A stretch of DNA of 64,000 nucleotides, from NCBI RefSeq assembly GCF_000735135.1, contig NZ_JPLZ01000002.1, positions 568,386 to 632,385 on the forward strand. The letters run 5' to 3'. Source of the stretch: Chryseobacterium sp. FH1 (lineage in GTDB: Bacteria; Bacteroidota; Bacteroidia; Flavobacteriales; Weeksellaceae). The position numbers and the translations under genes were made by a program. Position 1 is the stretch's first letter. Each line of letters starts with the position of its first letter. The notes under the pieces were generated by a model. That model worked only from the letters and a program-made list of their open reading frames with translations, was not told where the DNA came from and ran no database searches. Positions 1 through 7,336 of the stretch are shown piece by piece.

Positions 1-2
1 AA

Positions 3-134
3 CCAAAAATCATCGCTACGGGTTGCCCGTTTTGTAATACGATGATGACAGACGGCGTGAAACATTTCAACAAAAATACAGAAGTAGAAGTTAAAGACAT
101 CGTGGAGCTTTTGGCGGAAGCGGAAGATTTGTAG
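3..134 (+). CDS. (Fe-S)-binding protein, C-terminal fragment (CCG-domain oxidoreductase)
   Basis: The open frame enters from the left edge and ends at the TAG at 132-134; only the last ~43 residues are visible. The fragment reads ATGCPFCNTMMTDGVK, which matches the C-terminal Cys-rich (CCG) domain of HdrD/GlcF-like iron-sulfur oxidoreductases, where the Cys-x2-Cys pair binds a cluster. Established for the family: soluble or membrane-peripheral electron-transfer proteins. The substrate cannot be told from this piece. A hairpin terminator follows 22 bases after the stop, so the gene ends its transcription unit here. Confidence 0.75.
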   Translation, partial: PKIIATGCPFCNTMMTDGVKHFNKNTEVEVKDIVELLAEAEDL

Positions 135-155
135 TTCAACTACATTTATAAATAC

Positions 156-183
156 AAAAACCCAGATCAATTCTGGGTTTTTC
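156..183 (+). terminator. Rho-independent terminator
   Basis: A-tract followed by the stem CCCAGA / TCTGGG with a 5-base loop and a T-run, just after the stop of the Fe-S protein. Confidence 0.75.
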
Positions 184-236
184 CTGTTTACAGAATTGGA
201 TAAAAATCCGTAATTTTATATTTTTAAAATCAGATT

Positions 237-725
237 ATGCAAATCGAGGAATCCAAAATCGTTGAAACAAACGATTACCGAGTGATTATATATCCCGCTT
301 CAAGACCTTTTACAGCCAAAGAAAGCAAAACCATTGCAGAGAGATTGTACGATTTTTTAGGCGATTGGGCAGCACACGGAAGGGAACTTTCTTCTTCTTT
401 CAAGATTGAGAAAAACCAATTCATCATCATCTGTGTCGATGAGGAAAAAGAAGTGGCTTCCGGCTGTAGCATTGATGCTTTGGGCAAAGTAATGAGAGAA
501 TTGGATGCAGAGTTTGAGCTTGGTCTATTTGATAGAATGAAGGCCAGCTTCGTAGAAAATGGTGAAGTCAAAACTTTGAAACTAATTGATTTTAAAAACA
601 AGATCAGAAGTGGCGAATTGTCAAAAGAGATCGAGGTTTTTGATTTTTCCAAGAACACGTATCTAGATTTTTTGAGTCATTTTTTACAGCCTTTCAGCAG
701 AAGTTGGGCTTCTACGATTTCTTAG
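237..725 (+). CDS. Conserved Bacteroidota protein of unknown function (often mislabelled 'ABC transporter ATPase')
   Basis: 162 residues, no signal peptide, no membrane segment. I recognise it as a conserved small cytosolic protein of Flavobacteriia that databases often call 'ABC transporter ATPase'. There is no Walker A (GxxxxGKS/T), no LSGGQ signature and no Walker B, so that label is not supported. Visible features are an N-terminal alpha/beta stretch with TNDYRVIIYPASRPF and a mixed-charge middle part. The ATG at 237 is the first start after the upstream terminator and follows an A/T-rich leader. It sits in its own interval between the Fe-S gene and the polysaccharide unit. Function unknown. 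Confidence 0.7.
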   Translation: MQIEESKIVETNDYRVIIYPASRPFTAKESKTIAERLYDFLGDWAAHGRELSSSFKIEKNQFIIICVDEEKEVASGCSIDALGKVMRELDAEFELGLFDRMKASFVENGEVKTLKLIDFKNKIRSGELSKEIEVFDFSKNTYLDFLSHFLQPFSRSWASTIS

Positions 726-766
726 TTTTTCATTAATTCAAGATTCAATCATTTCAAAATCAAACT

Positions 767-1888
767 TTGAAAATACTTTTCCTTTCTTCTTGGTTTCCAA
801 ACAAATTAGAACCTACGAACGGCAACTTTGTGCAACGCCACGCAGAAGCGGTTGCGATGAAACACGATGTGGAAATTCTTCATACCATCGGAGATTTTGA
901 CCAGAAAGAAACTTATGTTTTTGATGACAAAGTTATAAATGGAATCAGAACTTTGGTGATTTATTACAAAAATTCCAGCAATCCAGTTCAGAATTTCATT
1001 AGAAGAATAAAAGCGTACAAAATGGGATTTGCCAAAATGCAAAAGCCAGATTTAGTGCACGCCAACGTGCTTCACAACAATATGCTTTTCGCGGTTTACC
1101 TCAAGAAGAAATTCAAAATTCCGTTTGTGGTGACAGAACATTGGACGGCGCTTCAACATCAGAATCTTTCCAAAACATCGGAAAAAATAAAAAGAATTGC
1201 AAAGTACATTGCAAACAATGCAAGTTACATTCTTCCCGTTAGTGAAAACCTTTTAAGCAGTCTAAGGTCTATTGGTATCGAAACGCAGATGAAGGTAATT
1301 TCAAACGTGGTAAATACCGAGGTTTTTGATATTAAACAAGGTCAAGAATCTGAAACCGTCAAATTTCTGCACGTCTCCAGTTTGATTCCGAGAAAACGTC
1401 CTAATCAAATCATCGAGACAGTTCATAAATTAAAACAAAATGGATCCAATGTCTCATTAGAAATTGGTGGTGATGGCGACACAGGGACGTTGATAGATCT
1501 CGTAAAAAAATTAAATGCCGAATCTTATATTTCAGTATTCGGTGAGATAAGTTATGCTGAAGTCGCAAATAAAATGCAAGCCTCAGATTGTTTTATTCTT
1601 TTCAGCGATAACGAAACTCAAGGCTGCGTAATTTTAGAATCTTATGCTTGTGGCAAACCTGTCATTGCAACTGCAGTTGGCGGTGTGCCAGAATTTGTAA
1701 AACCAGGTTTGGGTGTTCTTATTGAAAAGGCAAATGAATCAGAATTATACCAATCGATCGAAAGTTTTGTGAATCATAAAATGAACCTTCAAAAGCCAGA
1801 AGTACTCCGAAAATTCGTCTTGGACAACTTTTCCAAAGAAAGTATCTGCACACAGTTTACTGCTATTTATAATCAAGTTGTGAAATGA
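767..1888 (+). CDS. Glycosyltransferase family 4 (GT-B fold)
   Basis: 373 residues. The N-terminal half (KILFLSSWFPN, then FVVTEHW) looks like the acceptor-binding Rossmann half. The C-terminal half has the donor-binding signature DNETQGCVILESYACGKPVI, with the two glutamates of the EX7E motif near residues 285-293, followed by GGVPEFV. Established for GT4: retaining transfer of a sugar from an NDP-sugar during surface polysaccharide assembly. The start is TTG at 767, giving an MKIL-type N-terminus; no ATG lies nearby in frame. The stop overlaps the next gene by 4 bases (ATGA), so the two are translationally coupled. Sugar specificity cannot be read. Confidence 0.9.
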   Translation: MKILFLSSWFPNKLEPTNGNFVQRHAEAVAMKHDVEILHTIGDFDQKETYVFDDKVINGIRTLVIYYKNSSNPVQNFIRRIKAYKMGFAKMQKPDLVHANVLHNNMLFAVYLKKKFKIPFVVTEHWTALQHQNLSKTSEKIKRIAKYIANNASYILPVSENLLSSLRSIGIETQMKVISNVVNTEVFDIKQGQESETVKFLHVSSLIPRKRPNQIIETVHKLKQNGSNVSLEIGGDGDTGTLIDLVKKLNAESYISVFGEISYAEVANKMQASDCFILFSDNETQGCVILESYACGKPVIATAVGGVPEFVKPGLGVLIEKANESELYQSIESFVNHKMNLQKPEVLRKFVLDNFSKESICTQFTAIYNQVVK

Positions 1889-3531
1889 TGAAGGGTTTCC
1901 AAATTAACATTTCTAACACCATTGACTCAAAGGTTTTTTTTGCTGATGGGTATGACTCTTTTGTCGTGAAAGACGAGACTGTCGAAATTACTGTTGAAGG
2001 TATTATTCTAAATAAAACTCAACTTTTACAACAGAATAATTATTCTGATTTTTCGGTCCTTTTTGAGAAATTTTATAAAGAAAAGAAAATTGCTTCCATA
2101 AATGAACTCGACGGCGAATTTCGTGGTTACGTTTGGGATAAATTGGACAATAAACTTTTTGTTTTTACCAACCCGACTTCTACTCAACGTGTTTTCTATA
2201 CGCAACAAAATAGACAAATTTTCATCGATTCTCACTTAGTAAGATTAAGCAAATCTTTGAAAGAAAACAAAATTTCTGTTACTCCCGATATCGATAATCT
2301 TTACAAATTATTGACTTTTGGAAATATGCTTGAAAATGAAACGCCGATTGACAATGTCTTCAAAATTCTAGATGGACACTACTTGGAAATCGATTTGAAA
2401 ACGCAAATTATTCTTGAGAAAAAATACTTTGATCTGGAAAATGTCACATATTTCAAACATTCTAAAAACAAAGCAATTCAGGATTTGGATGCCATATTCT
2501 CCCAAAATATTATTATGGAATATGGGAAAGATAATGAGCTTGATTCCAAACACTTTACCCTACTCAGTGGCGGGTTAGATAGTAGAATGGGATTGTTGTA
2601 CGCTGAGAAATTGGGTTATAAACCAGACGAAGCATTTTGTTTCTCCCAATCGGGCTATTTGGACGAAACTATTTCTAGAACCATTGCAAAAGACTATCAA
2701 ATCCCTTATAAATTTCAATCTCTTGATGGGGGTGATTATCTAAAATACATAGATAGATTAACAGAACTTTCAGAAGGTTGCGGTTTGTTTACAGGAGGAA
2801 TTCACGTTCAATATGCTTTTGAAAATCTACAAAATAAAGACTTCAAAATTGTGCATAGCGGTTCTATTGGTGACGGAATCTTAGGTGGTTTTAATACGGT
2901 TCCCTTTCGTCAAAAACCGGGAGAATTTAAAATCGTTGTCAACCAAAAATTTCTTACAAAAGTAAAATCAGATTTTGAAAAAGTTCTGAACCATTACGAA
3001 TCAGAAGAGTTATTTTACCTCAGAAATGTTGCTTATAATAGAACGGTTTTAGGTGCTCAAGTGATTGAGCAATATGCTTATCAAACTTCGCCATTCATGT
3101 CGAAAACGATGTTGGAATTTGCAATCAGTCTTCCGGAAAAGTGGAAAATCAATCAGAAACTCTACTTGGAATGGCTGAATCAATTGACACCAAATGCCAG
3201 TGACTATATCTGGGAAAAAACAGGAATGAAGCCGAACGCACAATGGAAAAGTACGTTTGGTCCAAAGGTGAAAAAGAGAATTTCGAAGATTTGGAACTCC
3301 AAGATCAGAAAGCAAATCAATAAAATAAGTATGTACCCGTACGAATTTTATTATTACAATTCACAGGATATTCAGGATTATTATCAAACTTATTTCAAAG
3401 AAAATATTTGGCGTTTGGAAGATTATCCGGAGCTGAGACAAGATGTGGAATTTCTTTTCGAACAAAAAGATTTCTATCAGAAAAGTCAGGGTGTCAATAT
3501 TTTAGCTATTTTTAAATTATTTTTCAAATAG
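1885..3531 (+). CDS. Asparagine-synthase-like protein of a polysaccharide locus, no N-terminal Cys nucleophile
   Basis: 548 residues. The N-terminal third resembles a class II glutamine amidotransferase fold, but the start reads MMKGFQINIS, so the Cys2 nucleophile that hydrolyses glutamine is absent. The synthetase half has the PP-loop SGGLDSRMG near residues 229-237, which adenylates a carboxylate, and later GSIGDGILGG. Known: AsnB-like proteins in O-antigen and capsule clusters are thought to amidate uronic-acid sugars or act as unexplored amide-forming enzymes. Inferred: free ammonia or another amine is used instead of glutamine. It overlaps the glycosyltransferase by 4 bases and the flippase start by 1, so the three form one operon. 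Confidence 0.8.
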   Translation: MMKGFQINISNTIDSKVFFADGYDSFVVKDETVEITVEGIILNKTQLLQQNNYSDFSVLFEKFYKEKKIASINELDGEFRGYVWDKLDNKLFVFTNPTSTQRVFYTQQNRQIFIDSHLVRLSKSLKENKISVTPDIDNLYKLLTFGNMLENETPIDNVFKILDGHYLEIDLKTQIILEKKYFDLENVTYFKHSKNKAIQDLDAIFSQNIIMEYGKDNELDSKHFTLLSGGLDSRMGLLYAEKLGYKPDEAFCFSQSGYLDETISRTIAKDYQIPYKFQSLDGGDYLKYIDRLTELSEGCGLFTGGIHVQYAFENLQNKDFKIVHSGSIGDGILGGFNTVPFRQKPGEFKIVVNQKFLTKVKSDFEKVLNHYESEELFYLRNVAYNRTVLGAQVIEQYAYQTSPFMSKTMLEFAISLPEKWKINQKLYLEWLNQLTPNASDYIWEKTGMKPNAQWKSTFGPKVKKRISKIWNSKIRKQINKISMYPYEFYYYNSQDIQDYYQTYFKENIWRLEDYPELRQDVEFLFEQKDFYQKSQGVNILAIFKLFFK

Positions 3532-4775
3532 TGGGAAACCTGTCCGACTTTCTACGAAATTTTCTAAAAAACAAAGGTCATTTTGTCTTTGGATCTTTGC
3601 TTGTGGCGAAGATTTGTGGCTTTGTAGGTGCTTTGATCGTCATCAGATTATTGTCCGAAAATGATTTTGGATTGGTAAGTATAGTAACCTCCCTATTGGC
3701 TGTCTTTCTTGCATTTAGCGGATTTGGAAGTCAGCAGATCTTGTTGAGATATGGCTCAATTGCTAAAACCACAGAAGATAAAAATGTACTATCAGCATAT
3801 CTATTGAAACAGGGTTTTTACTACCAGATCGTGTTGAGTTTGATTTTTTTGCTATGCTCATTTTTTTATTTTGATAAATTCGAAAAAATCATTCTAATTT
3901 TCATTGCCTTTGCAGTAAGATTGATAGGCGTTTTTTTTTACAATCACATTCAGTCGCAATTAAGGATCAATGGGAAAAACCATGAATTTGCCCGACTGAA
4001 CAATGTGGTCAATATCTCAGGTCTGATCTTGATTTTGATTCTTACTTATTTTTTTGGAATCATCGGTTATTTGATTGCAATGATGCTGATGCCATTCTTT
4101 TCATTATTTTGGTTTAAAAATATTCGTTTTTCAGAAAAAATTGAACTGAAAATTTCCAAAAATGAAATCTGGAAATATGGACTTTTCACCGCTGGCACCG
4201 CAGTCCTGAGTGATGCTTTATTTTCGATGGATATTATACTAATAAGTTTTTTGATGGATGAATCTGCAGTTGCCAATTACAAAACCGCTATTTTGATTCC
4301 AGCTAATTTGACCTTCATTGCAATGACTTTTATGCAAAGCGATTTTCCGGAATTGGCTAAAAATCATAGCAACAAACTATTCTTAAAATATTATATTTCA
4401 AATTATTACAAGATTTTTATCCCGCTTTGTTTAGGGATTTTCTTCGCAATGTTTGTGCTTGATGATTTTATCGTGAAATTATTTTTTGGAGAAAAGTATG
4501 AAGGAATTGAAATCTCTTTTCTGATTTTAACAGGCGCTTTTCTTCTTAATATGTTGATGAGAAATCTCTACGGAAACTTATTATCAGCGGTTGGAAAAAT
4601 GGAGTACAACACGATTATTTCTGCATTTGCTTTGATTATCTTGGTCGGCTTTTCTATGTTTCTGGTTCCGAAATTTGGAGTGGAAGGAATGGCGATTTCG
4701 CAGTCTGTAACCTTATTAATAACCGGATTGTTGTTAATGGGTGGATTCTTGTCCTACTACCGAAAATTGTCGTGA
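3531..4775 (+). CDS. Oligosaccharide flippase / polysaccharide biosynthesis membrane protein (Wzx/MATE-like)
   Basis: 414 residues with about 12 hydrophobic segments spread along the chain, interrupted by short charged loops, as in the MOP exporter superfamily. It starts with GTG at 3531, which shares a base with the TAG stop of the preceding gene (TAGTG). Known for the family: moving lipid-linked oligosaccharide units across the inner membrane. With the GT4 enzyme and the asparagine-synthase-like protein upstream it makes a compact surface-glycan unit. The gene body is AT-rich and the C-terminus ends GGFLSYYRKLS. Substrate unknown. Confidence 0.85.
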   Translation: MGNLSDFLRNFLKNKGHFVFGSLLVAKICGFVGALIVIRLLSENDFGLVSIVTSLLAVFLAFSGFGSQQILLRYGSIAKTTEDKNVLSAYLLKQGFYYQIVLSLIFLLCSFFYFDKFEKIILIFIAFAVRLIGVFFYNHIQSQLRINGKNHEFARLNNVVNISGLILILILTYFFGIIGYLIAMMLMPFFSLFWFKNIRFSEKIELKISKNEIWKYGLFTAGTAVLSDALFSMDIILISFLMDESAVANYKTAILIPANLTFIAMTFMQSDFPELAKNHSNKLFLKYYISNYYKIFIPLCLGIFFAMFVLDDFIVKLFFGEKYEGIEISFLILTGAFLLNMLMRNLYGNLLSAVGKMEYNTIISAFALIILVGFSMFLVPKFGVEGMAISQSVTLLITGLLLMGGFLSYYRKLS

Positions 4776-4784
4776 AAGAATTTT

Positions 4785-4792
4785 TATCTTTG
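4785..4792 (+). promoter_or_regulatory. Candidate -7 element (TAnnTTTG)
   Basis: TATCTTTG lies six bases before the lipoprotein ATG, with a TTG about 15 bases upstream (4767-4769), shorter than the usual 17-23. If used, the transcript would start almost at the start codon, so it would be near-leaderless. Confidence 0.35.
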
Positions 4793-4797
4793 CAAGG

Positions 4798-5307
4798 ATG
4801 AAACTCAAACTATTTACAATTTTATCCGCTATTTTGCTTCTTTTCTCTTGCCAGAGAGACGAGGCAGAAACGCAAACCATAGATCAGGTATTGACACTTT
4901 ATCTCAAGAGTTCGACCAATCCGGATTTGTTAAATTCGAGAATTCCAGGGTCTTTTACCAATGTTGCCTTGCTTGATATTTTGGGCATCAGAGATTTGAT
5001 TCCTGTTTCGGGATTTGGTTTGTTAAAGGATTCTGATACTTTGACTTATCTTGATTATCCAGCCGGCGCCATTAGATTAAAAATCGATTCTTTGAGTAAT
5101 GAGAATGAAGAAACTTATTATTCTCAATTTGTTATCCGATTATCCAGACCGAGCAATTCTACAACGCCTTTTGTAGATGATGATACGATTAAGATAGAAT
5201 ACAAATCCACACCATCATTGTTTCAAATTTCCAAACTTTGGTACAATGGCGATCTGAAATTCACAAAAATCCAAGGAGAGCCAAACATTGTCACAATCGT
5301 GAAATAA
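4798..5307 (+). CDS. Small lipoprotein of unknown function
   Basis: 169 residues from the ATG at 4798, chosen because it begins a textbook lipoprotein signal: MKLKL, a hydrophobic stretch, and the lipobox LFSCQ with Cys at about residue 19. An earlier in-frame ATG at 4741 lies inside the flippase gene and would bury the signal, so I reject it. After the Cys the chain is hydrophilic with beta-strand character and no motif I recognise. It is presumably anchored in the outer membrane facing the periplasm. It follows the flippase by 22 bases but has its own possible -7 element. Function unknown. Confidence 0.7.
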   Translation: MKLKLFTILSAILLLFSCQRDEAETQTIDQVLTLYLKSSTNPDLLNSRIPGSFTNVALLDILGIRDLIPVSGFGLLKDSDTLTYLDYPAGAIRLKIDSLSNENEETYYSQFVIRLSRPSNSTTPFVDDDTIKIEYKSTPSLFQISKLWYNGDLKFTKIQGEPNIVTIVK

Positions 5308-5313
5308 AATCCC

Positions 5314-5321
5314 TAAATTTG
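5314..5321 (+). promoter_or_regulatory. Candidate serS promoter, -7 TAAATTTG
   Basis: TAAATTTG fits TAnnTTTG. A TTG at 5288-5290 gives a 23-base spacer, at the long end of the accepted range. The leader to the serS ATG is ~80 bases and contains three near-identical copies of an AATTTTAA-type word just before the start. Confidence 0.4.
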
Positions 5322-5409
5322 CACTCTAATCATTCAAAGTTTCGAATTCAATATTCAAAGTTTTACACTTTCAACATCGAATTTTAAATTTTAAATTTTA
5401 AACATATCT

Positions 5410-6678
5410 ATGTTACAGGTTAATTTTTTGCGCGAGAACAAAGAGCGCGTTTTGGAAGGCTTGAAGAAAAGAAGCTTCAAGGAATTAGATTTGGTCGATG
5501 AAGCTATCAAAGCGGACGACGAAAGAAAAAGATTACAGTTTGAGCTTGACTCACAACTTTCCGAGATGAACAAAATTTCGAAAGAGATAGGAATCTTGAT
5601 GAAAGAAGGAAAAAAAGAGGAAGCTGAAGTGGCAAAATCCAAAACTTCGCAATACAAAGAATCGAGCAAAGAATTACAATCTCAACTTGCTGAAGCCGAG
5701 AAAGCATTGATCACCATTCTTTATCAGATCCCAAATGTACCTTACGAGAAAGTCGTAGCCGGCGTTTCTGCCGATGACAACGAGATTGTTTACGAATCTA
5801 CAACGGTAGAAGGGCTTGGAGAAGGCGCCATCCCACACTGGGAATTGGCAAAAAAATATAATTTGATCGACTTCGAATTGGGCGTTAAAATCGCTGGTGC
5901 TGGTTTCCCTGTTTATTTTGGGAAAGGTGCAAGATTGCAACGCGCTTTGGTTCAATATTTCTTAGACAAAAATACAGAAGCAGGTTATGAGGAAGTGAAT
6001 GTACCACACGTGGTGAATGAAGCTTCTGGGTACGGAACAGGACAATTGCCTGATAAAGAAGGACAAATGTACCACGTTGGCGTAGATGATTTATACTTGA
6101 TTCCAACGGCTGAAGTTCCTGTGACCAATATCTACAGAGATGTCATCATCGACGAGAGAGATTTACCGATTATGAACACGGCTTTTTCTCAATGTTACAG
6201 AAGAGAAGCTGGAAGTTACGGCGCGCACGTTAGAGGTCTGAACAGACTTCACCAATTCGAGAAAGTAGAGATTGTAAGAATCGAGAAACCGGAAAATTCT
6301 TATGCTGTTTTGGAAGAAATGGTAGAGCACGTTAAATCTATTTTGGAAGATTTGGAATTGCCATACAGAATCTTGAGACTTTGCGGAGGCGATACAGGTT
6401 TTGCATCGGCAATGACTTATGATTTCGAGGTTTGGAGCGCAGCGCAGGAAAAATGGTTGGAAGTAAGTTCTGTTTCCAATTTCGAAACGTTCCAGGCAAC
6501 TCGTTTGAAATGCCGTTACAAAGCAGACGGAAAATCGCAATTGGTTCACACGCTAAACGGTTCTGCAATGGCTTTGCCAAGAATTATGGCCGCTTTGTTA
6601 GAAAATAATCAAACCGCAGACGGCATCAAATTGCCAAAGAAAATCGCAGAATATGCAAGATTTGAATTGATCAATTAA
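5410..6678 (+). CDS. serS: Serine--tRNA ligase
   Basis: 422 residues, the normal bacterial SerRS length. The N-terminal ~110 residues form the charged antiparallel coiled-coil arm that contacts the long variable arm of tRNA-Ser. The class II catalytic core follows: the TAEVPVTN segment, motif 2 CYRREAGSYGAHVRGL around residue 260, and motif 3 NGSAMALPRIMAALLE near 382-397. It charges tRNA-Ser with serine, and selenocysteine tRNA where present, in the cytoplasm. Single-gene unit: candidate promoter upstream, hairpin terminator immediately after. Confidence 0.97.
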   Translation: MLQVNFLRENKERVLEGLKKRSFKELDLVDEAIKADDERKRLQFELDSQLSEMNKISKEIGILMKEGKKEEAEVAKSKTSQYKESSKELQSQLAEAEKALITILYQIPNVPYEKVVAGVSADDNEIVYESTTVEGLGEGAIPHWELAKKYNLIDFELGVKIAGAGFPVYFGKGARLQRALVQYFLDKNTEAGYEEVNVPHVVNEASGYGTGQLPDKEGQMYHVGVDDLYLIPTAEVPVTNIYRDVIIDERDLPIMNTAFSQCYRREAGSYGAHVRGLNRLHQFEKVEIVRIEKPENSYAVLEEMVEHVKSILEDLELPYRILRLCGGDTGFASAMTYDFEVWSAAQEKWLEVSSVSNFETFQATRLKCRYKADGKSQLVHTLNGSAMALPRIMAALLENNQTADGIKLPKKIAEYARFELIN

Positions 6679-6701
6679 TTCTTGTTCTTTAAAAATAGAA
6701 A

Positions 6702-6730
6702 AGCCACAAAGTTTATTTGTGGCTATTTTA
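6702..6730 (+). terminator. Rho-independent terminator of serS
   Basis: Nine-base perfect stem AGCCACAAA / TTTGTGGCT with a 5-base loop and T-rich tail. Confidence 0.8.
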
Positions 6731-6794
6731 TTTCAATTATATACTCAGTTTTAACTTGTAGAATTATAAATTTAATTTTGATTTACGCTGTCTA

Positions 6795-7289
6795 TCAATA
6801 ATTTATTAGTAGTTTTTCGTCAGTCATTATTTTAATTGCTTTTTCAGTTTCAACACTTCCATCTGTTAATGAACCTGGAAGCATAATTAATCTTTTTTTA
6901 ATTCTACCTTCATTGTCTTCAAAAAATATTTCAAACCTGGAACGAGTCAATCCTGCGATTGCTTTTTTCAATTTAACGTTTTTAATTTTTTGACGTTCAA
7001 TAATTGATGTTGCTGAGTTGTTTAAACTATTTAATGTTCCGTAAGCCAAATAAATGCCTAGAAGACCAAACAGTATAGAAGTGATCATTTGTCCATTCTT
7101 ATAATTGTCAAATGCTAAATAGAAAAGTCCAATAGAAAGAAAACTGTAGATTATTAGAATTCTTAAAATGTTGCTACCGACTGTCAAATCTGAAAGATTT
7201 CCGATTATTCCATCACGTGTCAAAACAATCTTGTCTGGTAAAATATGACAAAATCCTGTTTTCGTTTTAAATGTTTTTTCGTTGTTCAT
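6795..7289 (-). CDS. Membrane protein of unknown function, two TM segments
   Basis: 164 residues. Residues 1-35 are hydrophilic (TKTGFCHILPDKIVLTRDG). Two hydrophobic helices span roughly 42-60 and 68-86. The C-terminal ~70 residues are charged and could form a PH-like beta domain. The ATG at 7289 is the only reasonable start. Homologues are sometimes named after SAICAR synthase, but no purine-enzyme motif is visible and I do not accept that. It is convergent with serS and lies downstream of the helicase gene on the same strand, with a repeat remnant between them. Function unknown. Confidence 0.6.
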   Translation of the reverse strand: MNNEKTFKTKTGFCHILPDKIVLTRDGIIGNLSDLTVGSNILRILIIYSFLSIGLFYLAFDNYKNGQMITSILFGLLGIYLAYGTLNSLNNSATSIIERQKIKNVKLKKAIAGLTRSRFEIFFEDNEGRIKKRLIMLPGSLTDGSVETEKAIKIMTDEKLLINY

Positions 7290-7318
7290 TAGTTTTTATT
7301 TCTTTTAAGATCACCTTT

Positions 7319-7334
7319 CTGAGCGGAGTCGAAG
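7319..7334 (+). repeat. Remnant of repeat family A (CTGAGCGGAGTCGAAG)
   Basis: A single 16-base arm identical to the arms at 31712 and 32148. It lies in the short spacer just after the helicase stop. No partner arm is visible nearby, so this is a solo end. Confidence 0.7.
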
Positions 7335-7336
7335 GA

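Noticed and set aside
237..725. Label 'ABC transporter ATPase' for the 162-aa protein
   Set aside because: No Walker A, Walker B or signature motif is present, so the common label is not kept.
5340..5409. Riboswitch or T-box in the serS leader
   Set aside because: The leader is short, AT-rich and made of repeated AATTTTAA words; no T-box or specifier loop is recognisable.
6795..7289. Label as a purine (SAICAR synthase) enzyme
   Set aside because: The protein has two TM helices and no ATP-grasp-like or SAICAR synthase motif.
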